A stretch of DNA of 64,000 nucleotides from Pseudoalteromonas aurantia 208 (GTDB taxonomy: Bacteria; Pseudomonadota; Gammaproteobacteria; Enterobacterales; Alteromonadaceae): the NCBI RefSeq assembly GCF_014858725.1, contig NZ_AQGV01000015.1, forward strand, positions 992,001-1,056,000, given 5' to 3'. The notes beneath the pieces were generated by a model. It was not told the DNA's origin. It saw only the letters and a program-made list of their open reading frames with translations, and made no database searches. Shown in pieces: positions 18,796 through 28,096 of this stretch. Numbering within the stretch: position 1 is the first letter of the stretch; each line of letters begins with the position of its first letter. The translations under genes were made by a program, and so were the position numbers.

Positions 18796-19875
18796 TTATG
18801 TCAATTGGTCAAGCAAGGCCATTACTTCGTTACTCGCATTTTCCATTCTGTTGAGCTGCGCGATAGCAGCTTGTTTATCTCCGGACGAAAATAACATCAT
18901 GGCTTCGACACCCGCTCGGTGTACTTCTTTATGTGGAGTATCAATACGTTTGAACGCGTTTGAGTTGCCGAATTTTTTGGCACCTTCACCTTTTAACCAA
19001 CGGCCTAGGCGACAGCTGGCATGGTCAGCAAAACTATCGATCGGTTGTTTATCTGCACCAATTAAATGATTATATACATCGCCTTTCCATACAACGTGAT
19101 CAAGTTTGACTGTTTGAATAAAGGTTTGAGTGGTCGCATTCATGATCGTATTTTTCATTGAACCACAACTACTGACAATGTCTTTATATTCATCGTTTAA
19201 GTGTGAAATGCTGCCAGAAAGGTTCTGGTTTGAATCTTGAATAATGCTTACAGCATTCACGGTTAACTGTGTGGTATCAATAATTTTCTTAACTAAGTCA
19301 GATACCTCATTAGCAGATTCATTGGTATTATTGGCCAATGCACGAACTTCATCTGCGACGACGCTGAACCCGCGTCCTGCTTCACCAGCACGAGCTGCTT
19401 CTATCGCTGCATTTAAGGCCAGTAAGTTAGTTTGGTCAGATATTTTAGAAATGGTTGTCACGAACGTATTAATGTTATCAGCCATTTGTGACAAACCTGA
19501 AATATTATCTGTCATATCACCCATATTGCCAGCCAAGCTCTCCATACCTTGGAGAATATTCTTTAATGAATTCTCTGAGGTTTCAAACGACTTGTTTACT
19601 TGCGTGATAGACTGGCTTTCTTGATCAATATCAGTGAAGCTTTGCAAAACTGTTTCGCGGATCCCCTGGACTTGTGACAGTCCATGCATAGCACATTGGA
19701 GTAATTGGTTATCGGTATTATCGTTGAGTTGCGCTTGCGTTTGAACGAGCTTTTCAGTTAGGTCATCATTGTCGGCTTTGAGTTGCGTATTTTCACGAGT
19801 CAGCTCTTCGATTGAGCGCTCTAGATCTGCAATTTTTTGTTTTTGGTGTTTGTTACTAAATAGTTGATCTAACAC
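18796..19875 (-). CDS. Soluble chemoreceptor with C-terminal zinc-binding (CZB) domain
   Basis: The 359-residue cytoplasmic receptor has no membrane segment. An N-terminal coiled coil (about residues 10-55, IADLERSIEELTRENTQLKA) leads to a short chemoreceptor signalling domain with the conserved tip DQTNLLALNAAIEAARAGEA (about 147-166). The last about 95 residues form a CZB domain (LDHVVWKGDVY, then CRLGRWLKGEG, then the HKEVHRAG helix), which holds a zinc ion through one Cys and His residues. Homologous receptors such as Helicobacter TlpD sense oxidants like HOCl through the zinc-Cys site. A similar role is inferred here. Confidence 0.9.
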   Translation of the reverse strand: MLDQLFSNKHQKQKIADLERSIEELTRENTQLKADNDDLTEKLVQTQAQLNDNTDNQLLQCAMHGLSQVQGIRETVLQSFTDIDQESQSITQVNKSFETSENSLKNILQGMESLAGNMGDMTDNISGLSQMADNINTFVTTISKISDQTNLLALNAAIEAARAGEAGRGFSVVADEVRALANNTNESANEVSDLVKKIIDTTQLTVNAVSIIQDSNQNLSGSISHLNDEYKDIVSSCGSMKNTIMNATTQTFIQTVKLDHVVWKGDVYNHLIGADKQPIDSFADHASCRLGRWLKGEGAKKFGNSNAFKRIDTPHKEVHRAGVEAMMLFSSGDKQAAIAQLNRMENASNEVMALLDQLT

Positions 19876-19989
19876 GGCCGATATCCCTGATTAAACAATT
19901 TTCAATGCTGAGGGTATCAGTGAATTAGCTAAAGTGCTACAACAAGTCACTTAGTTATTGAGGTAAATCTATTTTGAGTTAACTAAAAC

Positions 19990-20832
19990 TTAATTTTGGC
20001 GCGGTCGGGTTCGAACGATTTTACTGGCTTTATCAGAGTACATACTAGAATCTGCACGCTGGACTATCGTATCGGGTTGTTCTTGTGGGTTTGTTTCTGC
20101 TGTGCCTATACTCAATCCAACGCCATACTCAAAAATGTGCTCGAGTAATAAATCTCTTAAGACTGAAACATCTACATGGGTATTATCAGCAAAGGCAACG
20201 AATTCATCTCCTCCAATTCTAAAGCAAAATGCGTCTCCAAACTCTTTGACGAGTGAAGTAGAAAACGCTTTGAGTATATTGTCGCCAACGTGATGGCCAT
20301 ATTTGTCATTTGCGTGCTTAAAGTCATCTAAGTCAAAATAGAACAATAGAGATTTTTTGTTACTCACGTCATTAAATGTTTCAAAACAGGCTTTTCGATT
20401 GCCAATCTGGGTAAGGGGATCATGATTGGCTTCGTAACGCAATTGTGCTTCCAGCTTTTGCCGTTGTTCGATTTCTTGGTTGAGTAAACCAATGACACTG
20501 CGTTTGGTTAAGATCATAGCAAACATGCCATAGCAGGTAATTAAAAAACCAATATTCTTTAAGGAGGTATCGAGTACGAGTAATGGGAAGGTTGCATCAC
20601 TGATAAAATCATCCGTTATATCAAGCAGCAATCCCGCGCAGTATAAAGCCCAGCCAAATAGCAGTAATTTATTTTTGAAGTGAGGCAGGCTAAGTGCAAT
20701 TAAAGATGTGGTCAAGCCGAACCAGAAAATTTCCTCAAAGGTATCCCAATAAAAATCAGGCTGATTGAATTTCCACACAGTGAATAGTGCGACAATTAAC
20801 CAGATCAGTACGAGGAGCCCTCTAACCACCAT
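19990..20832 (-). CDS. Membrane-bound diguanylate cyclase (GGDEF)
   Basis: The 280-residue enzyme makes cyclic di-GMP. About four to five membrane segments occupy residues 1-110, a short coiled coil follows (NQEIEQRQKLEAQLRYEANH), and then the GGDEF domain with DPLTQIGNR and an intact active site RIGGDEFVAF (GGDEF at about 207-211). The residues before it do not form the RxxD product-inhibition site. The start ATG at 20832 has AAAGG 7 bases upstream; TTG 20847 and ATG 20838 are less well placed. The sensory input is unknown. Confidence 0.88.
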   Translation of the reverse strand: MVVRGLLVLIWLIVALFTVWKFNQPDFYWDTFEEIFWFGLTTSLIALSLPHFKNKLLLFGWALYCAGLLLDITDDFISDATFPLLVLDTSLKNIGFLITCYGMFAMILTKRSVIGLLNQEIEQRQKLEAQLRYEANHDPLTQIGNRKACFETFNDVSNKKSLLFYFDLDDFKHANDKYGHHVGDNILKAFSTSLVKEFGDAFCFRIGGDEFVAFADNTHVDVSVLRDLLLEHIFEYGVGLSIGTAETNPQEQPDTIVQRADSSMYSDKASKIVRTRPRQN

Positions 20833-20888
20833 ATGCATGCCTTTCAAATATCTTATTTATATGTATAGCAGATAATTTAAAAAATAGG

Positions 20889-21314
20889 CTATAACCGTGT
20901 TAACTCAACGCTTTGCGCTAACATAAATAAATGACACACAAATACCACAGAGGTTAGAACATACCGCATCTTGTGGTAATCCTTATGGTAATTTTGCCAA
21001 GTAGGCATACCACGTTCAAACACCAACAGCGTAGGATACGAAACAGCGAGGTAGCCCAGTACTGTCGGAGCATTAAAGAGTGCGAGCAAAGGAAATGGGA
21101 TCACAACCAGTACAGCCATCACTGCGTGCGTGTAAGATTGTTCTCCCGCACGCCACAATGTCCCTGCCATAAACGCTAATATGCCTAAGCTGTAATAGAT
21201 AAATGTGTCGATGGCTATGACCGATGTACCTAGCAATAATGGCCAAAACACGCAAGCCAAAAAGGGTAATAGGCCAAAGTAGCCAAGTTGGATATGGTTT
21301 ATGAATGGATGCAT
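20889..21314 (-). CDS. DUF3429 family membrane protein
   Basis: The protein of about 141 residues has four to five hydrophobic segments (LGYFGLLPFLACVFWPLLLG; TFIYYSLGILAFMAGTLWRAG; AVMAVLVVIPFPLLALFNAP) and matches my recollection of the DUF3429 family, which has no known function. The ATG at 21314 has AAAGAG upstream and is preferred; an in-frame ATG at 21344 adds ten residues. It may be transcribed together with the diguanylate cyclase gene 56 bases downstream. Confidence 0.7.
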   Translation of the reverse strand: MHPFINHIQLGYFGLLPFLACVFWPLLLGTSVIAIDTFIYYSLGILAFMAGTLWRAGEQSYTHAVMAVLVVIPFPLLALFNAPTVLGYLAVSYPTLLVFERGMPTWQNYHKDYHKMRYVLTSVVFVCHLFMLAQSVELTRL

Positions 21315-21521
21315 TGCTGACTCTTTATTGTTTAAGGTATTCATGTTGTACGTGATCAGTATACCTTAGGCACAATGCTTACGGTACGTTTTGTCTACTT
21401 CATTGGTATTTTCGCACGAAAGGGTGACTGTTGTTTTATTTCATCCAAAATATCGATTGAGTTAATCTAAACAATCAATTTTATTTGTTACTCATAAAGC
21501 TCTATCTTAGTTACCAAGCAA

Positions 21522-21557
21522 AGCGAACAAGGTTAGTAACGCTAATTACTGTTCGCT
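21522..21557 (+). promoter_or_regulatory. Inverted repeat in the ahpC leader
   Basis: AGCGAAC ... AGTAA and TTACT-GTTCGCT pair to give a two-part stem around CGCTAA, with a 6-base bulge, ending 41 bases before the ahpC ATG. It could be a leader hairpin or an operator; it does not match the OxyR pattern convincingly. Confidence 0.35.
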
Positions 21558-21598
21558 AACACACTTGAATAACAGTAACTAAAAGAGAGAATTTAACT

Positions 21599-22168
21599 AT
21601 GAGTACTTCTTTGATAAATACAACAATTAAGCCTTTCAATGCAACTGCTTACCACAACGGTGACTTTGTAGAGGTGAGCGAGCAAGACTTACTTGGAAAA
21701 TGGTCAATTGTGTTTTTCTACCCTGCAGACTTCACATTTGTTTGCCCAACTGAATTAGGTGATGTTGCTGATTATTACGCTCAACTACAAGAAATGGGTG
21801 TAGAAGTTTTCTCAGTATCAACTGACACGCACTTTACACATAAAGCATGGCACGATACGTCTGACACGATTCAAAAAATTAAATTCCCAATGGTAGGTGA
21901 CCCAACAGGACGTATTACGCGTAACTTCGGTGTGATGATTGAAGAAGAAGGGTTAGCACTTCGCGGTACATTCGTGATTAACCCTGAAGGTGAAATTAAA
22001 GTGATTGAAACGCATGACTTAGGCATTGGTCGCAGCGCAAAAGAGTTACTACGAAAAGTACAAGCGGCGCAATACATTGCAAGCCATGATGGTGAAGTAT
22101 GCCCAGCATCTTGGCAGCCAGGTGAAGAAACACTTGCACCATCACTTGACTTAGTTGGAAAAATCTAA
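21599..22168 (+). CDS. ahpC: Alkyl hydroperoxide reductase C (2-Cys peroxiredoxin)
   Basis: The 189-residue cytoplasmic peroxiredoxin reduces H2O2 and organic hydroperoxides. The peroxidatic Cys49 lies in FYPADFTFVCPTELGD and the resolving Cys168 in GEVCPASW; GMN-like and FVINPEG blocks are also present. A GAGAG ribosome site precedes the ATG. It is followed at 67 bases by ahpF, its dedicated reductase. Induction by OxyR is usual in the family but no clear OxyR site was found. Confidence 0.97.
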   Translation: MSTSLINTTIKPFNATAYHNGDFVEVSEQDLLGKWSIVFFYPADFTFVCPTELGDVADYYAQLQEMGVEVFSVSTDTHFTHKAWHDTSDTIQKIKFPMVGDPTGRITRNFGVMIEEEGLALRGTFVINPEGEIKVIETHDLGIGRSAKELLRKVQAAQYIASHDGEVCPASWQPGEETLAPSLDLVGKI

Positions 22169-22235
22169 CGAGTAAGCTGTTTATTGGGGGTGGTCTGTTC
22201 ACCCCTTTATTTTTATTGCTGTGAGGATCTCAAGC

Positions 22236-23807
22236 ATGCTAGACCAAAATATTAAAAACCAATTAAAAAGCCATTTTAGCGCTATAAAAACACCAATTGA
22301 ACTGGTTATAGCACTTGATGATAGTAAAAAATCACAAGAAATCAAAGTACTAAGCGATGATTTATCATCATTGAGTGACAAGATCTCTGTGATTGAAACT
22401 CACCAAAATGGTATACGTAAGCCGAGTATGGTTGTACGGTCACCGACGAAAAATACCCATATTGAATTTGCTGGGGTGCCTATGGGACATGAATTTACCT
22501 CATTGGTATTAGCACTATTGCAAACCGGAGGCCACCCAGCTAAAGCGTCAGATGATGAAATCGCGCAGATACAAAGTTTAGATAGGCCACTCAATTTTGA
22601 AATATATATTTCTTTGAGCTGTCAAACTTGTCCGCAAGTTGTGCAAGCGCTGAATCTAATGGCGGCAATAAACCCAACAATATCAGCAACAATGATTGAT
22701 GGGGCGTTATTTCAAGATGAAGTCAATGAGCGTGATGTATTAGCTGTCCCAGCAGTGTATTTGAATGGAGAATTATTTTCACAAGGCGCTATTGGCTTAA
22801 CGGATATTCTCAATAAAGTGGACAGTGGCGCACAACAAAAACAAGCAAAGAGGCTCAGTGAGAAAGCGGTGTTTGATGTCTTGGTTGTTGGTGGTGGTCC
22901 GGCAGGTGCATCGGCCGCAATATATTCAGCCCGAAAAGGACTGAATACCGGCGTTGTTGCTGACCGCTTTGGTGGCCAAGTATCAGACACGTTAGGCATA
23001 GAGAATTTCATCTCTGTTAAAGCAACAGAAGGTCCTAAGTTGGTAGCTCAATTAGAAGAGCATGTGACGCAATACGATGTTGATGTTATGAAAGGTCAGC
23101 GAGCAAAGCACATTACCCGAGATGATGTATTAACCATTGAACTTGAAAATGGTGGACAGTTAAAAGCTAAATCGATTGTTTTGGCCACAGGGGCTCGATG
23201 GCGCAGTATGAATGTGCCAGGTGAAGCTGAATATAAGGGCCGAGGCGTCGCATATTGCCCTCATTGTGATGGTCCATTGTTTAAAGGTAAACCTGTTGCA
23301 GTGATTGGCGGGGGGAATTCAGGTATTGAAGCGGCGATAGACTTGGCTAATATTGTCGAGCATGTAACAGTTTTAGAATTTGCGGATACCTTGCGAGCAG
23401 ATGAAGTATTGATAAGAAAAGCCAACAACTTAGCGAATGTCACCATTATCAAAAGCGCTCAAACAACACAAGTCATTGGCGATGGTAAACGGGTAACTGG
23501 CTTGATTTACACAGACAGAAACTCAGGCAGCGAACATCAACTCCCATTGGCCGGAATTTTCGTTCAAATTGGGTTAGTACCTAACAGTGAGTGGTTGAAA
23601 GAGTCTGGTGTTCAGCTCAGTCAGTTTGGCGAAATAGAGATTGACTCTAAAGGTGCAACTTCACTGCCGGGCGTTTTTGCAGCCGGAGACGTAACTACCA
23701 CACCATTTAAACAGATTATTATTGCCATGGGCGCAGGGGCAACCGCGAGCCTCGGCGCATTTGACTATCTTATCCGTTATGATGGCAATACAGAGCAAGC
23801 GGCTTAA
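22236..23807 (+). CDS. ahpF: Alkyl hydroperoxide reductase subunit F
   Basis: The 523-residue flavoprotein passes electrons from NADH through FAD and two disulfides to AhpC. The N-terminal thioredoxin-like domain has Cys129-x2-Cys132 (CQTCPQVV). The FAD site is VVGGGPAGASAAIYSA, the NADH site IGGGNSGIEAAID, and the second redox pair is Cys341-x2-Cys344 (YCPHCDGPLFKGK); GVFAAGDVTTTPFKQI closes the FAD domain. The ATG at 22236 follows GAGG at 8 bases; an upstream GTG in frame is less likely. It forms an operon with ahpC. Confidence 0.97.
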   Translation: MLDQNIKNQLKSHFSAIKTPIELVIALDDSKKSQEIKVLSDDLSSLSDKISVIETHQNGIRKPSMVVRSPTKNTHIEFAGVPMGHEFTSLVLALLQTGGHPAKASDDEIAQIQSLDRPLNFEIYISLSCQTCPQVVQALNLMAAINPTISATMIDGALFQDEVNERDVLAVPAVYLNGELFSQGAIGLTDILNKVDSGAQQKQAKRLSEKAVFDVLVVGGGPAGASAAIYSARKGLNTGVVADRFGGQVSDTLGIENFISVKATEGPKLVAQLEEHVTQYDVDVMKGQRAKHITRDDVLTIELENGGQLKAKSIVLATGARWRSMNVPGEAEYKGRGVAYCPHCDGPLFKGKPVAVIGGGNSGIEAAIDLANIVEHVTVLEFADTLRADEVLIRKANNLANVTIIKSAQTTQVIGDGKRVTGLIYTDRNSGSEHQLPLAGIFVQIGLVPNSEWLKESGVQLSQFGEIEIDSKGATSLPGVFAAGDVTTTPFKQIIIAMGAGATASLGAFDYLIRYDGNTEQAA

Positions 23808-23871
23808 TGACTTAATTTTTACAGATCATTGCATGTCAGCTTGTTAGGTTGCTGACAACACCCAGCAATGC

Positions 23872-23910
23872 AAAGCCATTTGGTTTTTAATAAACTAAAT
23901 GGCTTTTTTT
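23872..23910 (+). terminator. Rho-independent terminator of ahpCF
   Basis: AAAGCCATTTGGT and ACTAAATGGCTTT pair over 13 bp with one G-T wobble around a 9-base loop and end in a run of seven T. It overlaps the stop codon of the convergent DM13 gene. Confidence 0.85.
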
Positions 23911-24398
23911 ACAATGGGTAGTGCGTTTGCTGACTGATATTGTGCGGCTGAAATAAATTGTCCAAAACTTTCACACCAAATAATGACAGTGTTAAATTCT
24001 TCAATATTAATTGCATCGGGAATGGGGACGATGAAAGAGTCGAATGTTTTAATGTCCCCAAGGTGCGCCATACTACCTTTGAATGTATGGAAGTCAGCTT
24101 CAGTTTCAATGAAGCGTTTCGCTAGATAGAGTTGGTAATCTGGACCTGGCGCAATATTGCCTTTAAAGGCGATATTATCATTGGAAACACTGACGTCACC
24201 TTTAGCAAAATGCAACAGATCAGAGTCTTTTAAAGTAGTGACAAACTGCCCTTTATATTTTGTATGTTGCGTCGCAGTCGCCAGTTCTAGCATACTGGGG
24301 CTGTTTGGTGCACTGATAATGGGTAAGGCATAAATACCACTTATGAACCCCAACACAAAAGTCAAAATAACGCATATTGACAGTTTAAATATCCGCAT
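23895..24398 (-). CDS. DM13-domain secreted/anchored protein
   Basis: The 167-residue protein has an N-terminal hydrophobic segment (residues 5-24) that serves as signal or anchor. A DM13 domain of about 110 residues follows (GQFVTTLKDSDLLHFAKGDV; FKGNIAPGPDYQLYLA; TVIIWCESFGQFISAAQ). DM13 domains carry a nearly invariant Cys, here in IIWCESF, proposed for redox or electron transfer. It faces ahpF tail to tail. Function unproven. Confidence 0.82.
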   Translation of the reverse strand: MRIFKLSICVILTFVLGFISGIYALPIISAPNSPSMLELATATQHTKYKGQFVTTLKDSDLLHFAKGDVSVSNDNIAFKGNIAPGPDYQLYLAKRFIETEADFHTFKGSMAHLGDIKTFDSFIVPIPDAINIEEFNTVIIWCESFGQFISAAQYQSANALPIVKKAI

Positions 24399-24865
24399 CT
24401 ATTGATCGCCTTTCATCATAAATTTTATAGATTATAGCGTAAAGCACCTATCAAAGTGGTGCGTTTTATTTATGGCATCACTTCAGAAAAACAGATTACT
24501 CACCCTAAATGGTGGTTTTTTTATTTTTTCTAGTGTTTTTATCATAGGTTTAACTGGTTTGATTAGTTTGTTTTGTAACGATTGAAATACACAGTTTTGT
24601 CAGTTGGTGGTGTGAAATTTGTGCTAATAGTAGGTGTTATTATTGTTATTATGTTGTTTTAATCAATAAAAACAACGAGTTTCGGTATATTTTATAGTGT
24701 GAGATTATTTTATTTCTAATCCTTTTTTGTGTGATTTTTAAATTAAACCAATCCCTTGTGGTTGGTTTTGTCGCGTGTAGAATTCTGCGCCGTGTCTGGC
24801 TATCGGTACATATGTAATCTTTTAGTAGCGCAAATAACAAAAAACATACAAATTAGGAAGGGTTT
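24399..24865. other. Long upstream region of the chitin operon
   Basis: These 467 bases lie between the divergent DM13 and chitinase genes. The first half is very AT-rich. A short inverted repeat AAACCAA...TTGGTTT is at 24745-24768. The last bases give a strong ribosome site (TAGGAAGG, 4 bases before the ATG at 24866). The long leader suggests regulated expression, but I cannot name an operator or riboswitch. Confidence 0.4.
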
Positions 24866-27800
24866 ATGTCGTATTTCTACGAAAATAGGCGTGTTTTTCA
24901 ATTTAGTGCAATAACGGCTGCCATGTTAAGCAGCTCAGCGTTCGCAGTAATTGATTGTGCACCGCTGGATAAATGGCAAGAAAACACCGTTTACACCAGT
25001 GGTGATCACGTTCAGCAGGACAAAGTTGCTTATAAAGCAAATTGGTGGAATAAAGCTTCTCCAAAGCTTCGTTCAGGTCAGTGGCAAGAGTGGAGTAAAT
25101 TGGGGATATGCGCGTCTTCAGGGACGGCAAATAAAATGCCGAGCGTGCATTGGTTAAAGCCTGCTGCAGATATTACTTTGGTTGAAAATGACAGCGTTAT
25201 CATTGAGTTTTCAGCTACAGATTTGGATGGTTCTGTTAAGCAGGTAGCGGTATATCATGATGACGAGCTTGTGCGTGTGTTAGACAGTGCGCCGTATTTG
25301 TTTACTTGGCAAGCAAAGGTCGGTGAGCATCAATTTCATGCGGTGGCATTGGATAATGAGGGTGATACGGGGCGTTCAATTAGTCGCAAAGTAACAGTAA
25401 ACACGTTACCAAAAGACACTAATAAAGCACCGACTGTGCGTCTTGCAGCGCAATTGCCTTCAGAGTTGGAAGTTGGCGCGAGCATTGGCTTTACACTTAA
25501 AGCTAATGACTTAGATGAGGATACTCTCAAGCAAGTGTTGCGTCTTAATGGCGAGATACTGGTTGAAACGACTGAACTAACGCATCAGTTTGATTGGCAA
25601 GCGAAAGCAGCAGGCCGTCAGGTATTTACGTTAAGTGCTATAGATGAACATGGCGCTGAGTCAGAAGTGGTACAACGTGTATTTACCGTAAAAGAAAAAG
25701 GCGACCAGCCAGATAGCCATGAAAACTGTCGTCCTGCCGGTTTGTATCAAACGCCTGATATAACCCCTGCTTACTGCGATATTTACGACAGTGAAGGCCG
25801 CGAAAAAATGGGGGGGGATCATCCTCGTCGTGTTATTGGTTACTTTACGAGCTGGAGAACGGGTAAGAATGATCAACCGAGTTACCTCGTTAAAGATATT
25901 CCTTGGGACAAAATCACCCACATCAACTATGCATTTGCCCATGTTAATGCCGCAAATGAAATCAGCATTGGTAACCCAAACGCCGAAAACAACGCGGCAA
26001 CCAATATGACTTGGCCGGGCGTTACGGGTGCTGAGATGGATCCTGCGCTCCCTTATACGGGTCACTTTAACCTCCTAAACAAATATAAGCAGCAATATCC
26101 TCACGTAAAAACCATGATCTCTGTCGGTGGTTGGGCTGAGACTGGCGGCTTCTTTGATGAAACAGGAAAACGTGTTGCCAGTGGTGGCTTTTACACTATG
26201 ACAACCAATGAAGATGGCAGCGTTAATCATGCGGGTATTAACGCATTTGTTGCCAGTAGCGTTGAGTTTTTACGGACCTATGGCTTTGATGGCTTAGACG
26301 TAGATTACGAATACCCATCGTCAATGAAAGACTCAGGCCACCCTGAAGATTTTGAGATCAGCAACCAGCGTCGTGCGGGGCTGAATAAATCTTATCAGGT
26401 ACTGATGAAAGCACTACGTGAGGCCCTTGATAAAGCAGGTGAAACTGATGACAAGCATTATATGTTGACCATTGCTTCACCGTCATCAGGCTATTTATTA
26501 CGCGGTATGGAAACCTTTCAAACTGCGCAATACTTAGACTTCGTGAATATTATGTCATACGACTTACACGGCGCATGGAACGACCATGTGGGGCATAACG
26601 CACCGTTATTCGACACGGGTAAAGATTCAGAGTTGAAGGTGTGGAATGTGTATAGCACCAAAGAGTTTGGTGGTATTGGCTATTTGAATACCGATTGGGC
26701 GGTGAATTATTTCAGAGGCGCATTACCGTCAGGGCGAATTAATATTGGCTTACCCTATTACACCCGAGGTTTTCAAGGTGTGAATGGCGGAGAGAATGGC
26801 TTATGGGGGCGCGCACCGTTGCCAAATCAAAGCGATTGTCCCAAAGGCACCGGCATTGGTGACAAAAACAAATGTGGTAACGGCGCGATTGGCATCGATA
26901 ACTTATGGCACGACCTTGAAAATGGTCAAGAAGTGGCCGCTGGTAGTAATCCGTTATGGCATGCTAAAAATTTGGAAAATGGCATAGTACCCAGTTATTT
27001 GGCTACCTATGGCCTGACGCCAGAGTCTGATCCTGATGATGTTATGACGGGTAAATATGAACGTCATTATGATGATGTGGCAGTTGCCCCTTGGCTGTGG
27101 AATGCGCAGAAAAAAGTGTTTTTATCGATAGAAGATACTGAGTCTATGAAGACGAAGTTAGATTATGTTATTGATAAAAACTTAGGCGGCGTGATGTTTT
27201 GGGAGCTTGCCGGTGACTATGCATTTGATGCCAGTAAGGGTGAATACTTTATGGGCTCGACGATGACATCGTTGGCATATGACACTTTTAATCAAAACGG
27301 TAAAGCGTATGGTGCGCATTTGGGCGACTCGCAATTTACACCACCAGAAACGGCGGTCGATGTGAGGTTTGTTGCAAAAGACTTCCCTGTGGGTGACCAA
27401 AACTATCCGATCAGACCTACTTTTGCTTTTACGAACCACTCAGAAATCGATTTAACGGGGGCAAAAATATCGTTCAATGTGCCAACGTCAACGTCGGCTA
27501 TTTTCAAGTCAAACTGGAATGCACAGAAAAAGCTTGGGATGCAAGTTGAATTAGACAACTCAAATACCTCAGGTAACAACATTGGCGGATTTGAAAATGA
27601 ATTCCACCGTTTTTCAATCACCTTAAAAAATCAATGGGGTGGTCAGCTTGAGTCTTTCAAGCAAGGCGAAACAGTCAATGCGCAAGTGATGTACTACATG
27701 CCCATTACTGGGCCGGTAAATTTCGTTATTGAAAAAGACGGTAAAAAGTATGCGTTTGCAACTGAGTACCCAGCGCTGCCAATTGCTAATAACGACACAC

Positions 27801-28027
27801 CTGACCCAGGTGATGGCACCCCCCCATCAGACAAACAATGTAATGGCATTGATGTATCAACGCTTAATACCTATCCAAATTGGCCACGTACTAATTGGGC
27901 TGGGCAGCCAAGTCACGCATTAGGTGGCGACCATATTATTCACAACCAAGCAGTATTTAAGGCGAAGTGGTGGACCAATAGTGCGCCGTCAGACGGTGGT
28001 GTTTGGCAAAAAGTGTGTGACCTTTAA
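24866..28027 (+). CDS. chiC: Secreted multidomain GH18 chitinase (ChiC-type) with two CBM5/12 modules
   Basis: The 1053-residue enzyme cleaves beta-1,4 bonds of chitin. Order: signal peptide (about 1-27, SSSAFA); CBM5/12 chitin-binding module (about 30-76, with KANWWNKASPK); two Ig-like domains (about 88-275); GH18 catalytic domain (about 320-790) with SVGGWAETGGFF and the catalytic DxxDxDxE at Asp475, Asp478, Asp480 and Glu482; a region resembling the C-terminal ChiC domain (about 830-970); and a final CBM5/12 (about 1000-1053, KAKWWTNSAPSDGGVWQKV). Family-18 enzymes retain configuration through the acetamido group. The symbol chiC follows the usual name in this cluster type and is not certain. 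It is first in a four-gene operon with gaps of 69-82 bases. Confidence 0.93.
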   Translation: MSYFYENRRVFQFSAITAAMLSSSAFAVIDCAPLDKWQENTVYTSGDHVQQDKVAYKANWWNKASPKLRSGQWQEWSKLGICASSGTANKMPSVHWLKPAADITLVENDSVIIEFSATDLDGSVKQVAVYHDDELVRVLDSAPYLFTWQAKVGEHQFHAVALDNEGDTGRSISRKVTVNTLPKDTNKAPTVRLAAQLPSELEVGASIGFTLKANDLDEDTLKQVLRLNGEILVETTELTHQFDWQAKAAGRQVFTLSAIDEHGAESEVVQRVFTVKEKGDQPDSHENCRPAGLYQTPDITPAYCDIYDSEGREKMGGDHPRRVIGYFTSWRTGKNDQPSYLVKDIPWDKITHINYAFAHVNAANEISIGNPNAENNAATNMTWPGVTGAEMDPALPYTGHFNLLNKYKQQYPHVKTMISVGGWAETGGFFDETGKRVASGGFYTMTTNEDGSVNHAGINAFVASSVEFLRTYGFDGLDVDYEYPSSMKDSGHPEDFEISNQRRAGLNKSYQVLMKALREALDKAGETDDKHYMLTIASPSSGYLLRGMETFQTAQYLDFVNIMSYDLHGAWNDHVGHNAPLFDTGKDSELKVWNVYSTKEFGGIGYLNTDWAVNYFRGALPSGRINIGLPYYTRGFQGVNGGENGLWGRAPLPNQSDCPKGTGIGDKNKCGNGAIGIDNLWHDLENGQEVAAGSNPLWHAKNLENGIVPSYLATYGLTPESDPDDVMTGKYERHYDDVAVAPWLWNAQKKVFLSIEDTESMKTKLDYVIDKNLGGVMFWELAGDYAFDASKGEYFMGSTMTSLAYDTFNQNGKAYGAHLGDSQFTPPETAVDVRFVAKDFPVGDQNYPIRPTFAFTNHSEIDLTGAKISFNVPTSTSAIFKSNWNAQKKLGMQVELDNSNTSGNNIGGFENEFHRFSITLKNQWGGQLESFKQGETVNAQVMYYMPITGPVNFVIEKDGKKYAFATEYPALPIANNDTPDPGDGTPPSDKQCNGIDVSTLNTYPNWPRTNWAGQPSHALGGDHIIHNQAVFKAKWWTNSAPSDGGVWQKVCDL

Positions 28028-28068
28028 CCATTTTGGTTTAGGGAGCGAAAAACACACAGTCTAATTCA

Positions 28069-28086
28069 AGGGTCGCTTGCGGCCCT
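28069..28086 (+). promoter_or_regulatory. Hairpin just before the LPMO ribosome site
   Basis: AGGGTCGC-TT-GCGGCCCT is an 8-bp stem with one wobble pair, immediately followed by AGGGAAACTT and the LPMO ATG. It has no T-tract. It may set mRNA stability or relative expression within the operon. Confidence 0.35.
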
Positions 28087-28096
28087 AGGGAAACTT

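Noticed and set aside
21440..21500. OxyR binding site upstream of ahpC
   Set aside because: AT-rich sequence with only scattered matches to the ATAG-N7-CTAT pattern; not enough to call.
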